Numbered from the stretch's first letter, positions 47,271 through 62,440 are shown. The stretch: DNA of 64,000 nt from Brienomyrus brachyistius (GCF_023856365.1 NC_064548.1:21810461-21874460); one strand, 5' to 3'. The notes: generated by a model from the sequence alone, not told the origin. Made by a program: numbers and translations.

Positions 47271-50159
47271 GTCGCCTAATAGGCGCTGGCTGGAGAGGGC
47301 TGCTGGAAATGAATACACTCGCATCAACGTAAACAGACGCACAATGCATATGTACCCACCACACCATCCACAACACACCATAACGCACCCAGACATTTAT
47401 ACCTATTGCATCATACAGGTATGTAAATTTAAACCTAGAAAAAAACACGTGTTTTTAGAGATTTTTTTAGAGAATTTTTTTGGCGATCAGGCAAATCAAC
47501 TGAGATTTAAATTTAAATTAGACCAGATTACGTCATAAAAATAATAACGTGAAAACATTATTACTACTACTAAAACTACTACTTACAATACTACTTAAAA
47601 TATTACAAGTTAATGTAAAATATTTTCATATTTATAGAATATGTCTGACATATTTGATATATATAAACTATATATATATAATATATATATTGAAATATAT
47701 AAACAATATTATTATAATGATTATAATGATAATGATTACAATAATGCATTTTTACTACAATTAATTTCCGAACATGTATGGTACTATACGTTAAGGACGT
47801 GATGCTACAGAAAAAATTCTGGCATTTTAAAGATAATTTTGAATTTTAAGACAACTAAGGCAATCCCACTGAATGCCCTACAAATACATGTTTTAACAGT
47901 AGATTTACATAAGAGATTTTTACTTAATCAAACATAAATACTCATTGTGTATGCACATTTTGCGAACGTTGACGAAGGAATTGTAAATTATAAAACAAGG
48001 AATATGTCATTTTAACGTTCAAATTTGTAACTCTTTTTATGAGTCACATTTGAGTTTGCTAAATTAAAATTATTAAGCAAGTTAACAGTTAACATTCAAA
48101 AATAGTATCTCCATAAACACCTGCATTCTTTCCAGTGTTGCCGCCAAACATCAACAGATAAGCAGATATGACTTATTTTATAATCACGGTGTATACATGT
48201 CTTTCCTCAATCTTCTTCTTAAAGTTAACCAGCAATTATGTACTCAAATAAAATATGATACATATTTCACAATCACTGCAATGTGCCCACGATATGATTG
48301 TGATATAAATTACAGCTATATTATTACACTTTGATAAACAAGCTCATGAAAAACAAGCCACAAAGATACCTAGAAGATACCTGGCATTATGAATAACGAT
48401 TCCAGGTATGTTATATAATAGAAATCACGATTTTTGTACATGTGTTTGTTTTTATGGAAAAAAAGTAGAGGATCTTCGACATTGTTTTACAATGATTTAT
48501 CAGTACTGAGCGTATTTTCTAGCCACAAAGATACTGCTAAAGCCGGATGCAGGATGAATTGCGAGGTGTTTGGTGGGAAGCCATCAGCAGCGCATCTGCA
48601 CCGACTCAGCGTTTCGCTAACGCTGGGTGTTATAAGTGGTATAAGAAAATCACAACAATCCGATGCTGAACTAGAAACAACTGGACAGCATTTCACAGAA
48701 ATTATAACGAAGAGACTGTTATTTCCTTAGGAGGAATAGAAATAATTTAATCGCTATACTATCGGGTTCCAGTATATTGAACATAAGTGAGCGAGAACTT
48801 GCCCATGACTGCGAGCCGTACTAAAAAATACCACGCCGAAGAAGCGAAATAGCATGTCTTCAACATAGTTTAATAATATTTTATTAAACCAACGTGATGA
48901 CTGATTGCCGTACGCTTATTTTGAGGCAGATCCATCTATACTTATGATTAACAAAAGCAAAACCAAATGGCTATTACACGCACTCAAAATTATATAGGCC
49001 TACTGTATATTTTATTTACGCGCTCTCTATACATACACACAAGTACTGAGGACATATAAAGGCTAAATATCAGGGTATCGCCAACGTTTTCCATTAAACC
49101 TGTGATAATCTCTCTGTAGTTATTACCACAATCAGGAAAAATCACGCTGTGCTCAGTGGGATAGGCCAGAATAATGACATTGCGCTGCGTACGAGACGGG
49201 ATAGTCACACAGCGCTGGGTGAGCGCTTCATATCCGTGGGAAACGGAGACCTGAGAGATCGCAGTGCCTGTCTAATTCTGCCCTCAAAATTCCGGTAAAT
49301 AAAGATGTACCAGATCAGGCCCTGTTTGCAGGATTGTCTTGTCTTTCGTCACGAGTTTGATGCCATAGATTCCACCATAACAGTCGGTCTCTGGAACAGC
49401 TGGGTTATGGGTTTCAATCCGAGGAGCTTCTCTGTTGTTCCTGCCTCATTCTTAGCAGCAGGGAGCCCGAGGGACAGTAACTGTACAACAAACGAAGAGG
49501 CCATAGATTGTAAGGAAGTTTGCAGCTGCTTCCTTTGTTATCATAGCTTAAAAGTTCCAACTGGATGTATAGGCATTAAAGAAACAGATATTTAAAGTAG
49601 TTGCAATTCTAGGATGGGTGGTCAAAACAGTTAATTGGAGGATTTTATTCTACTCGTGTTTAATTCATACAGCTGGGCAGAGTAGAGGAGAACGATTTAC
49701 TGCCAAAGTGAAGCACAGCTCCATACTCCTCCATACCCCTCCGCCTCAGTCAGCCTCCACGGTGTGCCCACTGGCTTCCATCTCCCTCCACCCCTTCCTG
49801 AATGCTACATGTTGAAATGGGATTAGCCGGCCGTGAGCCCGTTACGGCCACTTGCAGCCGCAGGGGCTGTCCTAATGCCTTCATCCGCAGGCGGCTCCCG
49901 GACTGGGAGGTCACCCCTGCACTTTGGGCTTACCTGCCTTGGACCTGTCCTTTTCGCATTTAGTCCTCTCACACTGCATTTAAATAACTGCTCAAACTAC
50001 AGTGGTATGTTACAGCACGAACAGTGAAAAGTTCCCCCATGGCCCTGAGATGCAACCCTTGCCATTTCTTAAACGTTCATCAAGGAGACAGAACCGCGAG
50101 AGATCATATGTTCAGGATTGGCTGTCAGAGTGAGGAGCCGGACGTCAAGAAGCATTATT

Positions 50160-53142
50160 TTCTTTATTGAAAGGAGACACATTACAGAAAGGTTTAATTT
50201 TTAACGCAGTTCTGTACAGATGACAAACGCAATAGAATAACAATAATAATAATAATAATGATAATCAGTAATAATACAGAACAAAAAAAAATAACTGACC
50301 AATATAAAACACAAATAATAATTTGGACACATTACAAACATAAATAATGGATCAGTAATCTGACTTTGGATGTACATTATGGATACTGACAGACAGGAAA
50401 TGAGGTAATAAACATTAAAACAACAATTAAAATGTTGACTGCATTGTTAAAAGTTCTGCACATCTACGTCAACATAAGAAAGGATGGTGGGGGGGTGAAA
50501 GGAGGGGCACCTGGGGGACACTTCTTGGGTAGCAAAGTGTCCGCACACTGGAGGTTGCGGATAGGCTACACACTTCGTCGAGGGTCTTCTAACTTCCGCC
50601 TGCATCACCACCAAATCCAAAACAACTCCTGTCCTGAATCCCTGGTGAGGTCATGAACGGACATGGAACTACCTGGCATAATGGAACTTCCTGTTTTGGG
50701 GGTGGACCATCGTAGACTGGTAGCATCCACGATGTGGATGTGAGTTAGGGTCTATCACCAAACAGGCCACATGTTTAGTCACAAAGGGCCGTTTAAGAGG
50801 GCTCACCCTCCTCCCCCACACACACACCTATTGTATAGGGATCTACAGGGTGAGCACAGTTATGAAAAACAACTTTAAATACACAGGGGAGGCCGGCACT
50901 GTTCAGTTAATGCCGGACCTGCACTCTTTGCCAAAACCATGGACAGAAGCTGGAGCTAATGGGGACTTAGCCTGTAAGCTCTGAGACAGCATTCAGTTTT
51001 AAGACTCACCTCAAAACAACATAATGTTCCCCAAAACATCTGAGCAGTTCTGTCAGCTTCACATTCTGCTCCAATCACAGGCAGACAAGCGCTCAACACT
51101 CCCAAACCCTTCACAAGCCTATGCCTCAAATCTGCTGGCTGCTTGGCAATTCCCACACACTGCAACTTTCGATTAAGTCATTTTTAAACCACACCTTCAA
51201 TCACGGAAGGGTGTCTTTCATGCTAAAAAAACAACTCACACTAGTGCCATTTTAAGAATATGCAACGGAAGGCGGGAGGAGGGGGGGGGGGGGTGGGGGA
51301 ACAAAATATACAAAAAAAAAAAGAAAAAAAGGTCACTGAATTGAAGTCGGGTTACACAGATGTCAGGAAAAGGACAGCATTAACATGGGATGTCCATGAG
51401 CAGACTGACTGAACAAGAATGCAAAACTCAGCTTTAAATTAGGGACACTCAAACGCTAACTTCAACCCAAAATACTTTAAGGTTTTTTTATTTATATTAC
51501 ATCATCCTTGAAGTGTTTAGAAAAAAAAGGATGAGTAAGGACACATCAGTAGCCCAGAAGTCAGACCCGGAGAAGCCCTTTGCATGGTATAAAGGGTATT
51601 CAGGTACCAGAGTAAAAGAGTGGCATTTAAAGGAACCCAGACAAAGGGTGGAGGGGCAGGTGGAGAGGCGGGTGGAAGCTACACTCACAGCAAACAGGCA
51701 GGCTTCGCCCCTGTGGTCTGCCATGCTCGACCAGGCTGAGTTCCAAAAATGCAGTTCTCGTGAACTGTCCGTGCCACTTCTGTAGTTTGTCATTAAAAGA
51801 AAAAAAGAAATCCTGACACCAGTCACCTAGGAGCTCTTAATGGAGTAATGGGAGATTTAAATCTGGAGTAAGGGTGGAGTAAATATGGAGCAGAGGAGGA
51901 ACAGAAGAGTAAAGGGAAGTAGAATACTAAGTGAGGGGTAAAGGGGTAAAGTTGAACAATAGTATGGAGCAGTATAGGAGGTATAAGGGAGTAGTAAAGA
52001 ATAATATAAGATGAGTAAAAAGAGAGAATAGAAGAGAAGTAAAGGAGGAGAGTAAAGGCCTTGTAGGTTTGCTGCTGGTGAACTTATGGCTGCAGAGCAA
52101 AGCTGACTTTCCACAAGTCTCTTTGGGAAACTGGGGCTCTAATACTACAGGATTACAAAAGTTTCCCACCCAGATCTACAGACTGGCCTGAACATTACGT
52201 CAAAGGGAGAAACGCTTCCTCTCTGACTTTTCAGTAAAGAAATGTGATCAGCAAAGAACAACAGCATTATTATTCTTCTTATTATTATTACTACCAGTTG
52301 GGAAGAACAATAACAATAATGTAACACAATCCCTCTCTCTCATGGTGGTGGAGAGGCGTGCCTGACAGAGCATCATGTGTAGTGAGAACAGGGTCCCAGA
52401 ACCTGGAACTCAGATTGGGTCTGAGTGCTGAGGCTCTGACAGGTGACAACAGGGTCCAGTCCAGCGGGACCAAGCATTGGGTACATGACGATAAGGACAC
52501 AGAGAGCGTCCCGCCCACATTCAAACACAAACAAAGTGGTTAATCATGCACGCTGACTCTAGAAACACACGACTTCCCTCTACAGTTTGCTTACCATGTA
52601 TTGTTAAAATCAAAGAATTTAAACAAAGACTTTATAATTTAGTCACTTCTACTGAGGAAAAACATTGCTTGGTGTTTTTTTTTTTTGCATTTTGTCATGA
52701 AAAAGTCATAAAATGGTGGTAGGGGTTATAAAGGGTGTGGGGAGGGTGTAATATTAGTCACTAGTTCTCCATAGTACATGCTACAGGTGGCACTATTTAT
52801 ACTCCCAGACTCCACAAGTCTACCTGTGGGGGGGGGGTGTTGGGGTTAAAGGAACAGGATGGGGATGGGGGCACCTGACCCTTGAGTGAGACAGGAGCAG
52901 GACTTGGGGGGGAGGGGGGGCAGGCACATGGGGCTGAGCCCAGAGGCCCACGAGGATGAGACCCATCAGTCCCAGTAGCCATTGGGAGAGATTTACAGGC
53001 GGTTTGATCACACACTGCTCTGAGGTTCCAGCAGCGTCATCGTAGTGTTTCCTGAAGCCATCTACTGCTCTTGATTCCTGGTGATGCAGACCCCTCCTCC
53101 CGGGTGTGAGGTCTGTGGAGACGCAGCAGATGGGTGAGGGGC
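50160..53142 (-). other. agap1: Probable AGAP1 3' UTR
   Basis: From the AGAP1 stop to the first well-placed minus-strand AATAAA is about 3 kb with no coding sequence, and mammalian AGAP1 also has a long 3' UTR. It holds a pyrimidine-rich transcript segment (51,840-52,060), a G13 run near 51,285, A-rich tracts at 51,310-51,335 and a G10 run near 52,830. The exact end is inferred. Confidence 0.5.
50163..50168 (-). terminator. agap1: Probable AGAP1 polyadenylation signal
   Basis: TTTATT on the plus strand reads AATAAA on the AGAP1 strand (context TTCAATAAAGAAAAT), about 3.0 kb after the stop. It is the leftmost plausible signal before GBX2-side intergenic sequence. Other A/T-rich variants nearer the stop could be used as alternatives. 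Confidence 0.45.
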
Positions 53143-54312
<1,170 letters not shown>

Positions 54313-57300
54313 GTTTGAGTGCCAGGTGACAGCATTACTGCATCTTAGATCTGCGATTTATTATATGAAAACTTACTTCCTCTGTGGAGTGAGTAAGCAA
54401 GCCTTGTTGTGTTTGTTTGGTGCAAGGCGAGCGGGGAAGCCCAGTGACGCGGCAGCTTCCTCCCCTCGGCATGAGCTTGGCTTCGTAGAGCACTAAGCTC
54501 CTTCTAATCCCCACAGAGTAAACACTGCCTTTCACTACAGCTGGGATTAGTTGTGCCTCAGCTCCTGTAACACGTGGAATGACCCTGAGCTGCCCAGGGC
54601 CAAATGAGGGTATTGAGCTGTTCTGCGAGATGCTGCCGGCCCCAGGAACCAGCACGATGAGCCAGAAGGTCCTTCTCTTGCCTCACTGAGGCCTTCTGCA
54701 CTCGTTTAAAGGCCACAAGCGTTGACCACTCCATTAGGCAGAAAGCCCTCTCTTAGTCCATCATACAGCACTTGCTATAGTAAACTGGTTTATAGTCTTC
54801 ATAGCATTTGGTGTTTATGGTCCATGTATTAGTAGTGACGAGATCTTAAGAATTTACTGGAAGGCCACTACCTCTGGAAATTTCCAGTGCTGTGTCTGGA
54901 ACACAATAAGAAGGACAAAGCTAAGAAGGAAGCCTTTATAGAAGCAATTATAGGCCAGCCTTTCATGGTCTAAAGGCTTTAGTGGAGATAACGTTTTATC
55001 AGGGGGAAACTCGCACTAGCGATGTGGCAGAGCACTGTCCCAGAGGATCAATGCCCCCCAGGGTTCGATTCCAGGGTGTCACCACCTTTAATCACATACT
55101 GAGCCAGATGTTGACCATGAAAATATATCCCACACTATTGCAGACTGTGTGTTACAGTTTGTTGTGGCACAGCAAAGTCAGGGGAACGTTGTCTTTCTAT
55201 ATCACAGCACATCACCCCTGACTATCACACCTTCCTGACAGCTCTGGAGTGCAGCAGGAATGTCACGCTGAGTATACCTCCTTGTCACGGTCGTGTCTGC
55301 AAATCTCACTCTTTAAATGTGTATGTGGTCCTTTTAAGACTGGAAAAAGAAACACCAAATCCTGTCACTATCTCATATCCTCATAGCATTTAGGCAGGAT
55401 TTGGTAGTCCGGGTCATGACAGACAACCACAGGGATCCACAGACCATTAGAAAAAATAAAAAAGGTGCCTGACCCTGGATGGGACCCCAGGAAGGTGCTT
55501 GGATCTTTCCAGCTTCGCCTCATGGACGCAGCTTATGGGAGACAGGGTGCATTTCCAATGAGTTGCCCCTAACACAAGCAAAAACAGCTGGCCACTTCTC
55601 CTGCCCCCCCCAATCTTTCAGGGGGGCACTGGGGCAGGAAGGGAAGGGGCGGGGGGCACAGTGACTGCTCCAGTGAGACCCAGCAGCATCTTATTACCTC
55701 TGGCCCCAGGGGGAGGGACGTGGGGGGGCTAGCAGCACGGAATGTCCCGGGGGTCTTCCTGCCCGTCCTGGGGAGAGTAGGGAGGCTGGGCGGAGGGGCA
55801 CGGACCAGGGCCCCTCAACAATGTGGGGGTGGGGAGGGGGGTGTGTTTGAATGGGGCCGGGAGAGGAAATGCTCTCACTTGAGTGCCTCAGGCACGCATG
55901 CCTTCCTGCTGGCCGCTGTTGCCACTGTCGACACATGCAGACCCTGTGGAAGGGAGCGACACCGCGGATATTTGCCCAGTTAATTACAGCTGCGGCGGGA
56001 ACTGCAATGGGAAGCAGGAGGGGAAAAAAGGAGGAAAGGGGGAGCGGGGAGCCCAAACAAACCGTTAATAACAAACGCTCTGCACGGTGGCGGTTGGAAA
56101 AACTGGCCCCTATGGGAGCGGCTGCATAGGAACAGGGCAGATTTCATCAGGATCCCGCCGTTACATTTCATTTAATGGCAGAAAGGACTAAGGGGATTGT
56201 TTTGGGTGGTGATTTTGCCAACACACAGAGCAGCCTGTGACAACAGCAATTTGGAGGGGTTAAATAAGAGCAGATTAGCTGTCAGTCACTGGCAGGACGG
56301 CACTGACAAGCCCTTAGAAAAGACTAAATGGGTTTGACAACTGCTCCCCTGTAAAGACTCATCAAAGTGCAAATAAAAGGCTTCCTCATTCTGTTATCTC
56401 CACAGAGAAATGAAACCTAGAAGATACCAAAAAACTACATACCGAGCAAATAAAATCTAGTAGGGAACATGTACACAGTTACTGGAGATTCTCTCTTCTA
56501 CACAGATGACTGACATTATATGCAGATACACTCAGAGCACTAGGTTAAATTAACAGCTTGTCCAAGCTCAGCAAAGAGACAAAACTGAAAGCTAATAGCG
56601 ACCTGAAGTGGTGGAGGTTAAAGGGACTGATGGTTGTCCTGCGACACCTTCTTAAAAACACTCTCATAACAAACCCGTGAAAAGACTGGTCTGTAACATT
56701 GCCTTCATAATCACATACCATGTTATGGTTTTTTTTTGTTAACAAAGTTGAGAGTGACCCAGTCACTGCCGGACACAATTAAAAAAATTACTGAACTGTA
56801 CAGAAAGCAGACAGGGCCAAAACGTAATTCAGTTCTGTTGTACGTGTACATTTTTAATCTGTATTACAAGTGATACAGATTAATATTAATTTACACTGAA
56901 TTAAAACAACATGAATTTCTCTGCCTGTACTAAGTTACAGCTATGATAAAAACATTAACATAGCCTAACTAGTACTCACTGAGATTTTTTTTAATGAAAT
57001 ATCCAGGGCATCAACACTGCCCCCAATGTAGCAATAATACTGCTAGCCACACTAAATAGAGTTTTGCTATTTTATCACAATAGTTTAACTTTGGTTTATT
57101 TTGTTTTTTAAAAAAAAAAAAAAAGATTTCAAATTTGCAAATTGTGCTAAAGTTTCTGCCCTAAAAGGCATGTTGACAGCGGTTAGTAGGAGTGGTGATT
57201 CTGTAACAGGAGAGGTGAGAACTGCAGCCGGCTTAAAGAAATGTACTTAAACCTGCAGCGTGTATAGGTCCTTGGTCCAAATTGTGCTCCTGTTTACATT

Positions 57301-57679
57301 AGGCCGTATGGCCAATTCAAACACAGCTGACTGGTACAAGGAATATCTAATCGACCCTGCTGACCGCAAGCAAACAAAACTAACCAATTAAAAAAAAAGA
57401 AAAGAATTTTTTCCCTACTGTATACAAACTGTTCAGTACTAGTTAAAAAAAAATGTCTGATTTGGGTCTTGAGAGAGTGTGTTCTAAGGATGACCATTTA
57501 TTAAACTGGTGGTGACAGCTGCAGAAGGTGTTTGTGTGTGTGTGTGTGTGTGTAAAAGAGTAGAAAAGTGCACATAACTATCTGTGCCCCATCAACTTAA
57601 CGTTCTCCTGGCTCAGTTTGCTCCAGAAGACACATCTGACACGTCGCTTGTCCAGGGGACAGCCTGAAGGTAAAACATG

Positions 57680-57735
57680 ATGCTCGAATATTCATATTTC
57701 ATTATTCATATTTAGCTTATGAATATGCAAATGAT
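57680..57735. promoter_or_regulatory. Octamer (POU) motif cluster in AGAP1 intron
   Basis: A perfect octamer ATGCAAAT at 57725-57732 follows two copies of ATTCATATTT and a TTATGAATA, all POU half-site-like sequences, within 50 bp. Only the motif match is observed. Confidence 0.3.
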
Positions 57736-59639
57736 CCTTCCTGCCAACATACACGGAAATGGGCTGCAAACGAACTTCCTAATTTCCCCTAAACACTATC
57801 TCCTACTTGTGGTACTACCTGGTGCTCTTATATAAAGGTTTAAATGTTTCTCCCTGAACTGTGAGAAAACTTTACCTTTATATCTAGGCTAAAAAAAGCA
57901 AAGTATATGCATTATTTGTACTTTTGAAATACCTTAACGGTACAAAATGATGGCAGATAAACCTGCAATGTTTTTTTCACTGTTCACTCCACGCCCTTAA
58001 CCACAAAGCTGGCTAATGCATATGAAAGTAAGATGTTAAATCAGCTACATAAATAGATGAATTTCAGCTCAACTTTCCACTTAGACTCTTGATGCATTTC
58101 TAATGTCGGCTGTAATTTTACCACAAAAAAAGTCAGTGTTGTACTGAACAAAGCTCTGCGTTAATAAAGAATTATGAGTCAGGGCAGAGGCAGAAATTAA
58201 ATCCACTCAGATCCACTTCATTCCCGTACCCCCACCCCTTTCTTTTTGGCTAATTATAACATTAATTTAGCTCATTAGAAATCCTCCTGACTTGCAGGTA
58301 ATGAGGTCTGACAGGCTAAATCTGTCAAGCGGGCAGATCAACGTCACGGGTGTACAGTCACCTCAGACTCATTTTGCATTCACCGCGGACAGGCTGTGGC
58401 GGCTCGCGGTGCAGGCCAGCCAGCGGCAGCGGCGGCTCACACCGAACGAGAGGCAGGTGCCTGCTGCAGTTTAGCAAAAAAGAGAAATTTCCGGAAATTT
58501 TATTTTAGAAATTTATTTTTCCCCAAGTTTTGCTTCCTCCCCTGCTCTCATATACAGAAACAGAGTAATGCAATATGAAGTCAGATCGATGGACCCTGAC
58601 TGACAGGCTCATCCAGACCCCGCTGGGATTGTCTCCGCCTGGACCTGAGATATTGCTAAACTGGTTCCACCTTCCTTTAAGAAAAGGAAAAGTATGAAAT
58701 TAGCTACACCCCACAAGTTAGTCATTAGTTGCCCTTTGATGGACATAGATAATTAAGCTTAGTATTTTTTTGTATTTTAATTCGCAAGCTCATTTGACAG
58801 CATCCTGACCCAGGACACACCCCAACAGCTTGACTGGAGCAAATAGGCGAAGCTGATGGGAAAGTCCGTCAGCTGCATCACAGTGCTGGGGCTGTGTCAT
58901 GGAAATAGAGGGCAAAGGTCACTCTGTTGGGGGGGGGGGGGGGGCATCACTGGGCAGAACAGATCCCTCATAACAAGTAGGTGCTTGCAAATACAAAATG
59001 CAAATACAAAATGCTGTCAAGAGTCTGCATGTTAAATTGATTTCAGAAAACTCTCCCCAAGATCACAGAAAACACATTTATAACCAATATGATACATCCA
59101 TCATTCAGAGGACAGGAATCCAGTAAGTACTTCACATTATTCAGGAATAGATATGATACTGGGATGCAGAAGGTTTCCCAGCTCCAGGTGTCCACCTGCA
59201 TCCAGTTAGCAGCAAGGCATTTTCAGCTCATTCTCACTCACTTCATACGGGCTGCATGACATTTTCATAAGAGCATTTTAAAGGAGCTCTGTAGAAATGT
59301 TGATGATCAGTTACTCATAAATCAAGCCCTTCCTCAGCTAGCTGTGGCTTTGCAGTACCATGCATATATATGTAGCCATCAGGGTCTGAACCAATTTAAA
59401 AAAATAAGTGGGAATTTTACACTGATTTGTGGAACACACCAATTACAGTAGCCTGGCCCAATCCACACCGACCAATGAACTGGGCAGGAGGACACGCACA
59501 CACATTATTTATTGTTATTAAAGTGGAAATGGCGTCAGCGGGGAAGTAGATAATCCGGAGCATAAATCTGCCCCTTAGCTTTTGCGGCTCGTATTAGCAT
59601 AGCTAGTCAGGGGCCTGTGGGGGAGAAGGCCGAGCCCAT

Positions 59640-59850
59640 CTCCTGTCAGCCCCTTTAATGTCAATAGTAAATTGGGGACCTTGTTAACCTAGTAGGGACA
59701 TGATTACAGGCAATAGCGAGCAGTCATGTAAAAATGATATCTATTAGGCTAATTTAATCAAGTAGTCCTTTTACAGATGAATTAGAATGTAGAAGCCAAT
59801 TATTTTAAACATTTAAGCTGCACTAGCTGACAGGGCTGCTTAAAATGCAG
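59640..59850. promoter_or_regulatory. Candidate noncoding element in AGAP1 intron
   Basis: Repeat-free block with AGTCATGTAAAAATGATATC, AGGCTAATTTAATCAAG and GATGAATTAGAATG. The position in the intron of the gene next to GBX2 is where long-range enhancers often lie. Confidence 0.3.
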
Positions 59851-60049
59851 CCAATGGGTTCCCACCTATCAGGAGACCGAAGATAATAGTGCTGGAATGA
59901 CAAGCAGAATCGGGTAGCTCCATGGCCCTAACAACGCTGACCCTGCCCCCCAGAGAACACCTCCTCCTGGAGACGGGCAGAAGACGCTCATTAACGGTTC
60001 CATGCTTGCTTACCGATGCTCAGGTGCTACCCAACACAGGCGCAACCTA

Positions 60050-60330
60050 ATACACTGAGACAGCCTGACACACCGACACCTTTGGAATGACTGACACTGC
60101 CAGAACGATTGAAATGACAGACTGCCCAGCTCACACGTGTGTCCTCGAAATTACTGAGACTGCCTGACACAAACTTACTTGATGTGACTCAGACTGCCTG
60201 ACGTATAAACATTCTCGATGTAACAGATTCCCTGACATACAGATGCTCTAAACTGAAAATGGACACCAGATGTTTTCTGAATGACTGACACTGTCTGGAA
60301 ACCTGATACTGTTACATCTCAGACTGTGCT
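60050..60330. repeat. Decayed tandem array, unit about 33-36 bp
   Basis: A motif like CTGAGACTGCCTGACACA recurs about eight times (CTGAGACAGCCTGACACACC, CTGACACTGCCAGAACG, CTGAGACTGCCTGACAC, CTCAGACTGCCTGACG, CAGATTCCCTGACATAC) with spacers ending GAATGA or GATGTGA. Copies are strongly diverged, so the array is old. Confidence 0.6.
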
Positions 60331-61787
60331 CTTCACAAATATAAAGCTTTTATTAACGGTGACATTTTCCTTATCACACGACCCAAGATATCCTCCATGC
60401 AATACGTAACTTTCATATGTAGAAGCAGGCAAAAATCTTAAGTACAAAATAGTGTATGAATATCATGTGATTAACATTCACCGAAAACAAACTGCAACCC
60501 ACAGCCAGGTATGTATTTTAAAAAGTTCTCTTCCCTGCATCATGAACTCAGCTTCAATTGCAGCAAGGATACTGCTGAAGAACAGTGTCACTATGAATAA
60601 AATACACCCACTGAAAACAAGCGTGTCGCACGTCACACGCCTGCGGGCACTTAGTCAGCCTGGGGGGGTGGGGGGGCATGACACAAGCCTCATTAATGAC
60701 CCACTGGCCCCAGCTGTAAGAACCAAGCCCCGGATAATTAATTCAATTAGCCGGCAGAGGAGGGTAGGAAAAAAAAAAAAAGAGATTGTGTGTAATTAAC
60801 TGCGAAGGGAGCGATCAGTGTGGGTCCAGCTCAGAGGCCAGGGCAGGCAATGGGACATGTCGACCCAGAGGAGACCTGGATCACAGCTAACAGGGCGGCC
60901 AAAGGCTCTCCTACAGCAAAAATCAATACTTTGGGAGTGCGGCTCACCACTGTGGTAACCCAACACATACACAGACATGCAACCTCAGTGAATACACCGA
61001 TGACTTCAAAACAAACATGTACAGACTGACTGGCTGAGAGGACAGGATTTACTAGCTATTCATCTGCATGGAAGGAGAAATGTGGATATCAAACACGGCC
61101 AGTATGAGCAGCGAGGTCGAGCACAGATGACACAACTGCATAAACGACGAGCAGACTTCATATGACTGGGGGGAGGGGGGGGGGGTAATTACATCAGGGA
61201 ACCTCTCTCTGCTCTCCACCCCCACAAATGGTCCCCAGGGCCCAATAGCTAGCATGGCTTTTGGGGGGCCGACACCTGCACCCCAGGCCAGATTAAAAGC
61301 CTCTTCTCATTTTTACCCATTTAATGTCACGTTTTCTCCTGAAAAAAGAGAGACTAATCTCAGTATTTCTCATACACTAAATCCAGCTTTGAATTATTAC
61401 ACCCTGTGCATCCATCACAGAGCACGTCAGCCCAAGCGCTCCGCCAGTCTGGCTGCTCGGGGGGCGCCGTGCCTCAGCTGTGTAATTAAGGCCTGCCAGC
61501 CGGCGGGTGCAGCAGGGCCCAGCCCACATGAACCTCGCGGTCAACGTTTCAAAACCGATCTCCACTTACTTCAGACCGGAAAGCAGTGGGACCTGTTTCT
61601 GAGCGGAGAGAATGTTTCTCAGATTACTGGTGACGTCTGAAGTGATACTAGGTATTTTAAACTAACTGGCTACAATATGATGGAAGGTAGAATTGAAATC
61701 GTGATTCAATCATTCCAATGGAAACAGCTACACACATTGGCAACTGTGTCTACGCTTGCCGGGTCACCAGGGTGACCTTACAGCGAC

Positions 61788-61925
61788 TCTAGTGTAGAAC
61801 GGTCAAAGTAAGCAGACAGGGACCGCAATGTGGAGTGGTCAAAGCGACCAGATAGGTACCATAGTGTGGAATGGTCAAAATAAGTATATAGCTACTGCAG
61901 TACCAAGCAATCAAAGTAATCACCC
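61788..61925. repeat. Decayed tandem array, unit about 36 bp
   Basis: TAGTGTAGAACGGTCAAAGT, CAATGTGGAGTGGTCAAAGC, TAGTGTGGAATGGTCAAAAT and CAGTACCAAGCAATCAAAGT follow each other at roughly 36-bp steps. Confidence 0.65.
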
Positions 61926-62234
61926 AATCACTGACACATGACGCAGGTTACTCACAGTAACCTCATCAGACGTAAAGTCATTATAACACAGCATGAACAA
62001 CATTAGTGCTGGAGAACAAACCCCCCGACCCCAAACCCCAACCATAACCTGAGGCTGAGGTACACCAACAAAGACCTTCTGCTGACAGTCCTCATTAGAA
62101 CCTCACAGCAGATCCAGGGTAACCCTAACAGGACTCTGTGTGGGGAATCGTCCATCCCCCAACCCCTTCCAGCCAGGGTAACTGAGGGGAAAGCGAGACA
62201 CGGCCTTCCACTCCAGCACCCCTGCACAAACGGG

Positions 62235-62440
62235 GCCCTAATTGAAAGGCGCGAATAGCCCAGACCTTGACAGGCGGGAGGTCAGTGTAATTGCTGCTGG
62301 CCATATTTAACATTAAGATAATCAGGCCATTAATTACCCTTTGGATCATTAAATCAGCCACTTGCAAAATGAAATTTCTGCCTCTATTAGTCACTTGAGA
62401 GACCACGAGGGTGGTTTCTGAATTCATCAGCCAGCAGTCC
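62235..62440. promoter_or_regulatory. Candidate noncoding element in AGAP1 intron
   Basis: Contains CCCTAATTGAAAGG, CAGTGTAATTGCTGCTGG, TTAAGATAATCAGGCC and ATTAATTACCCTTTGG in 110 bp without low-complexity sequence. Of all blocks here it looks most like an ancient homeodomain-bound element. Confidence 0.35.

Noticed and set aside
51857..52169. Leu/Ser/Tyr-rich minus-strand open frames
   Set aside because: Low-complexity pyrimidine tract in the AGAP1 3' UTR.
54335..54655. 106-codon minus-strand open frame as a further AGAP1 exon
   Set aside because: No similarity to the ArfGAP or PH segments expected upstream, and no fitting splice phase was recognised.
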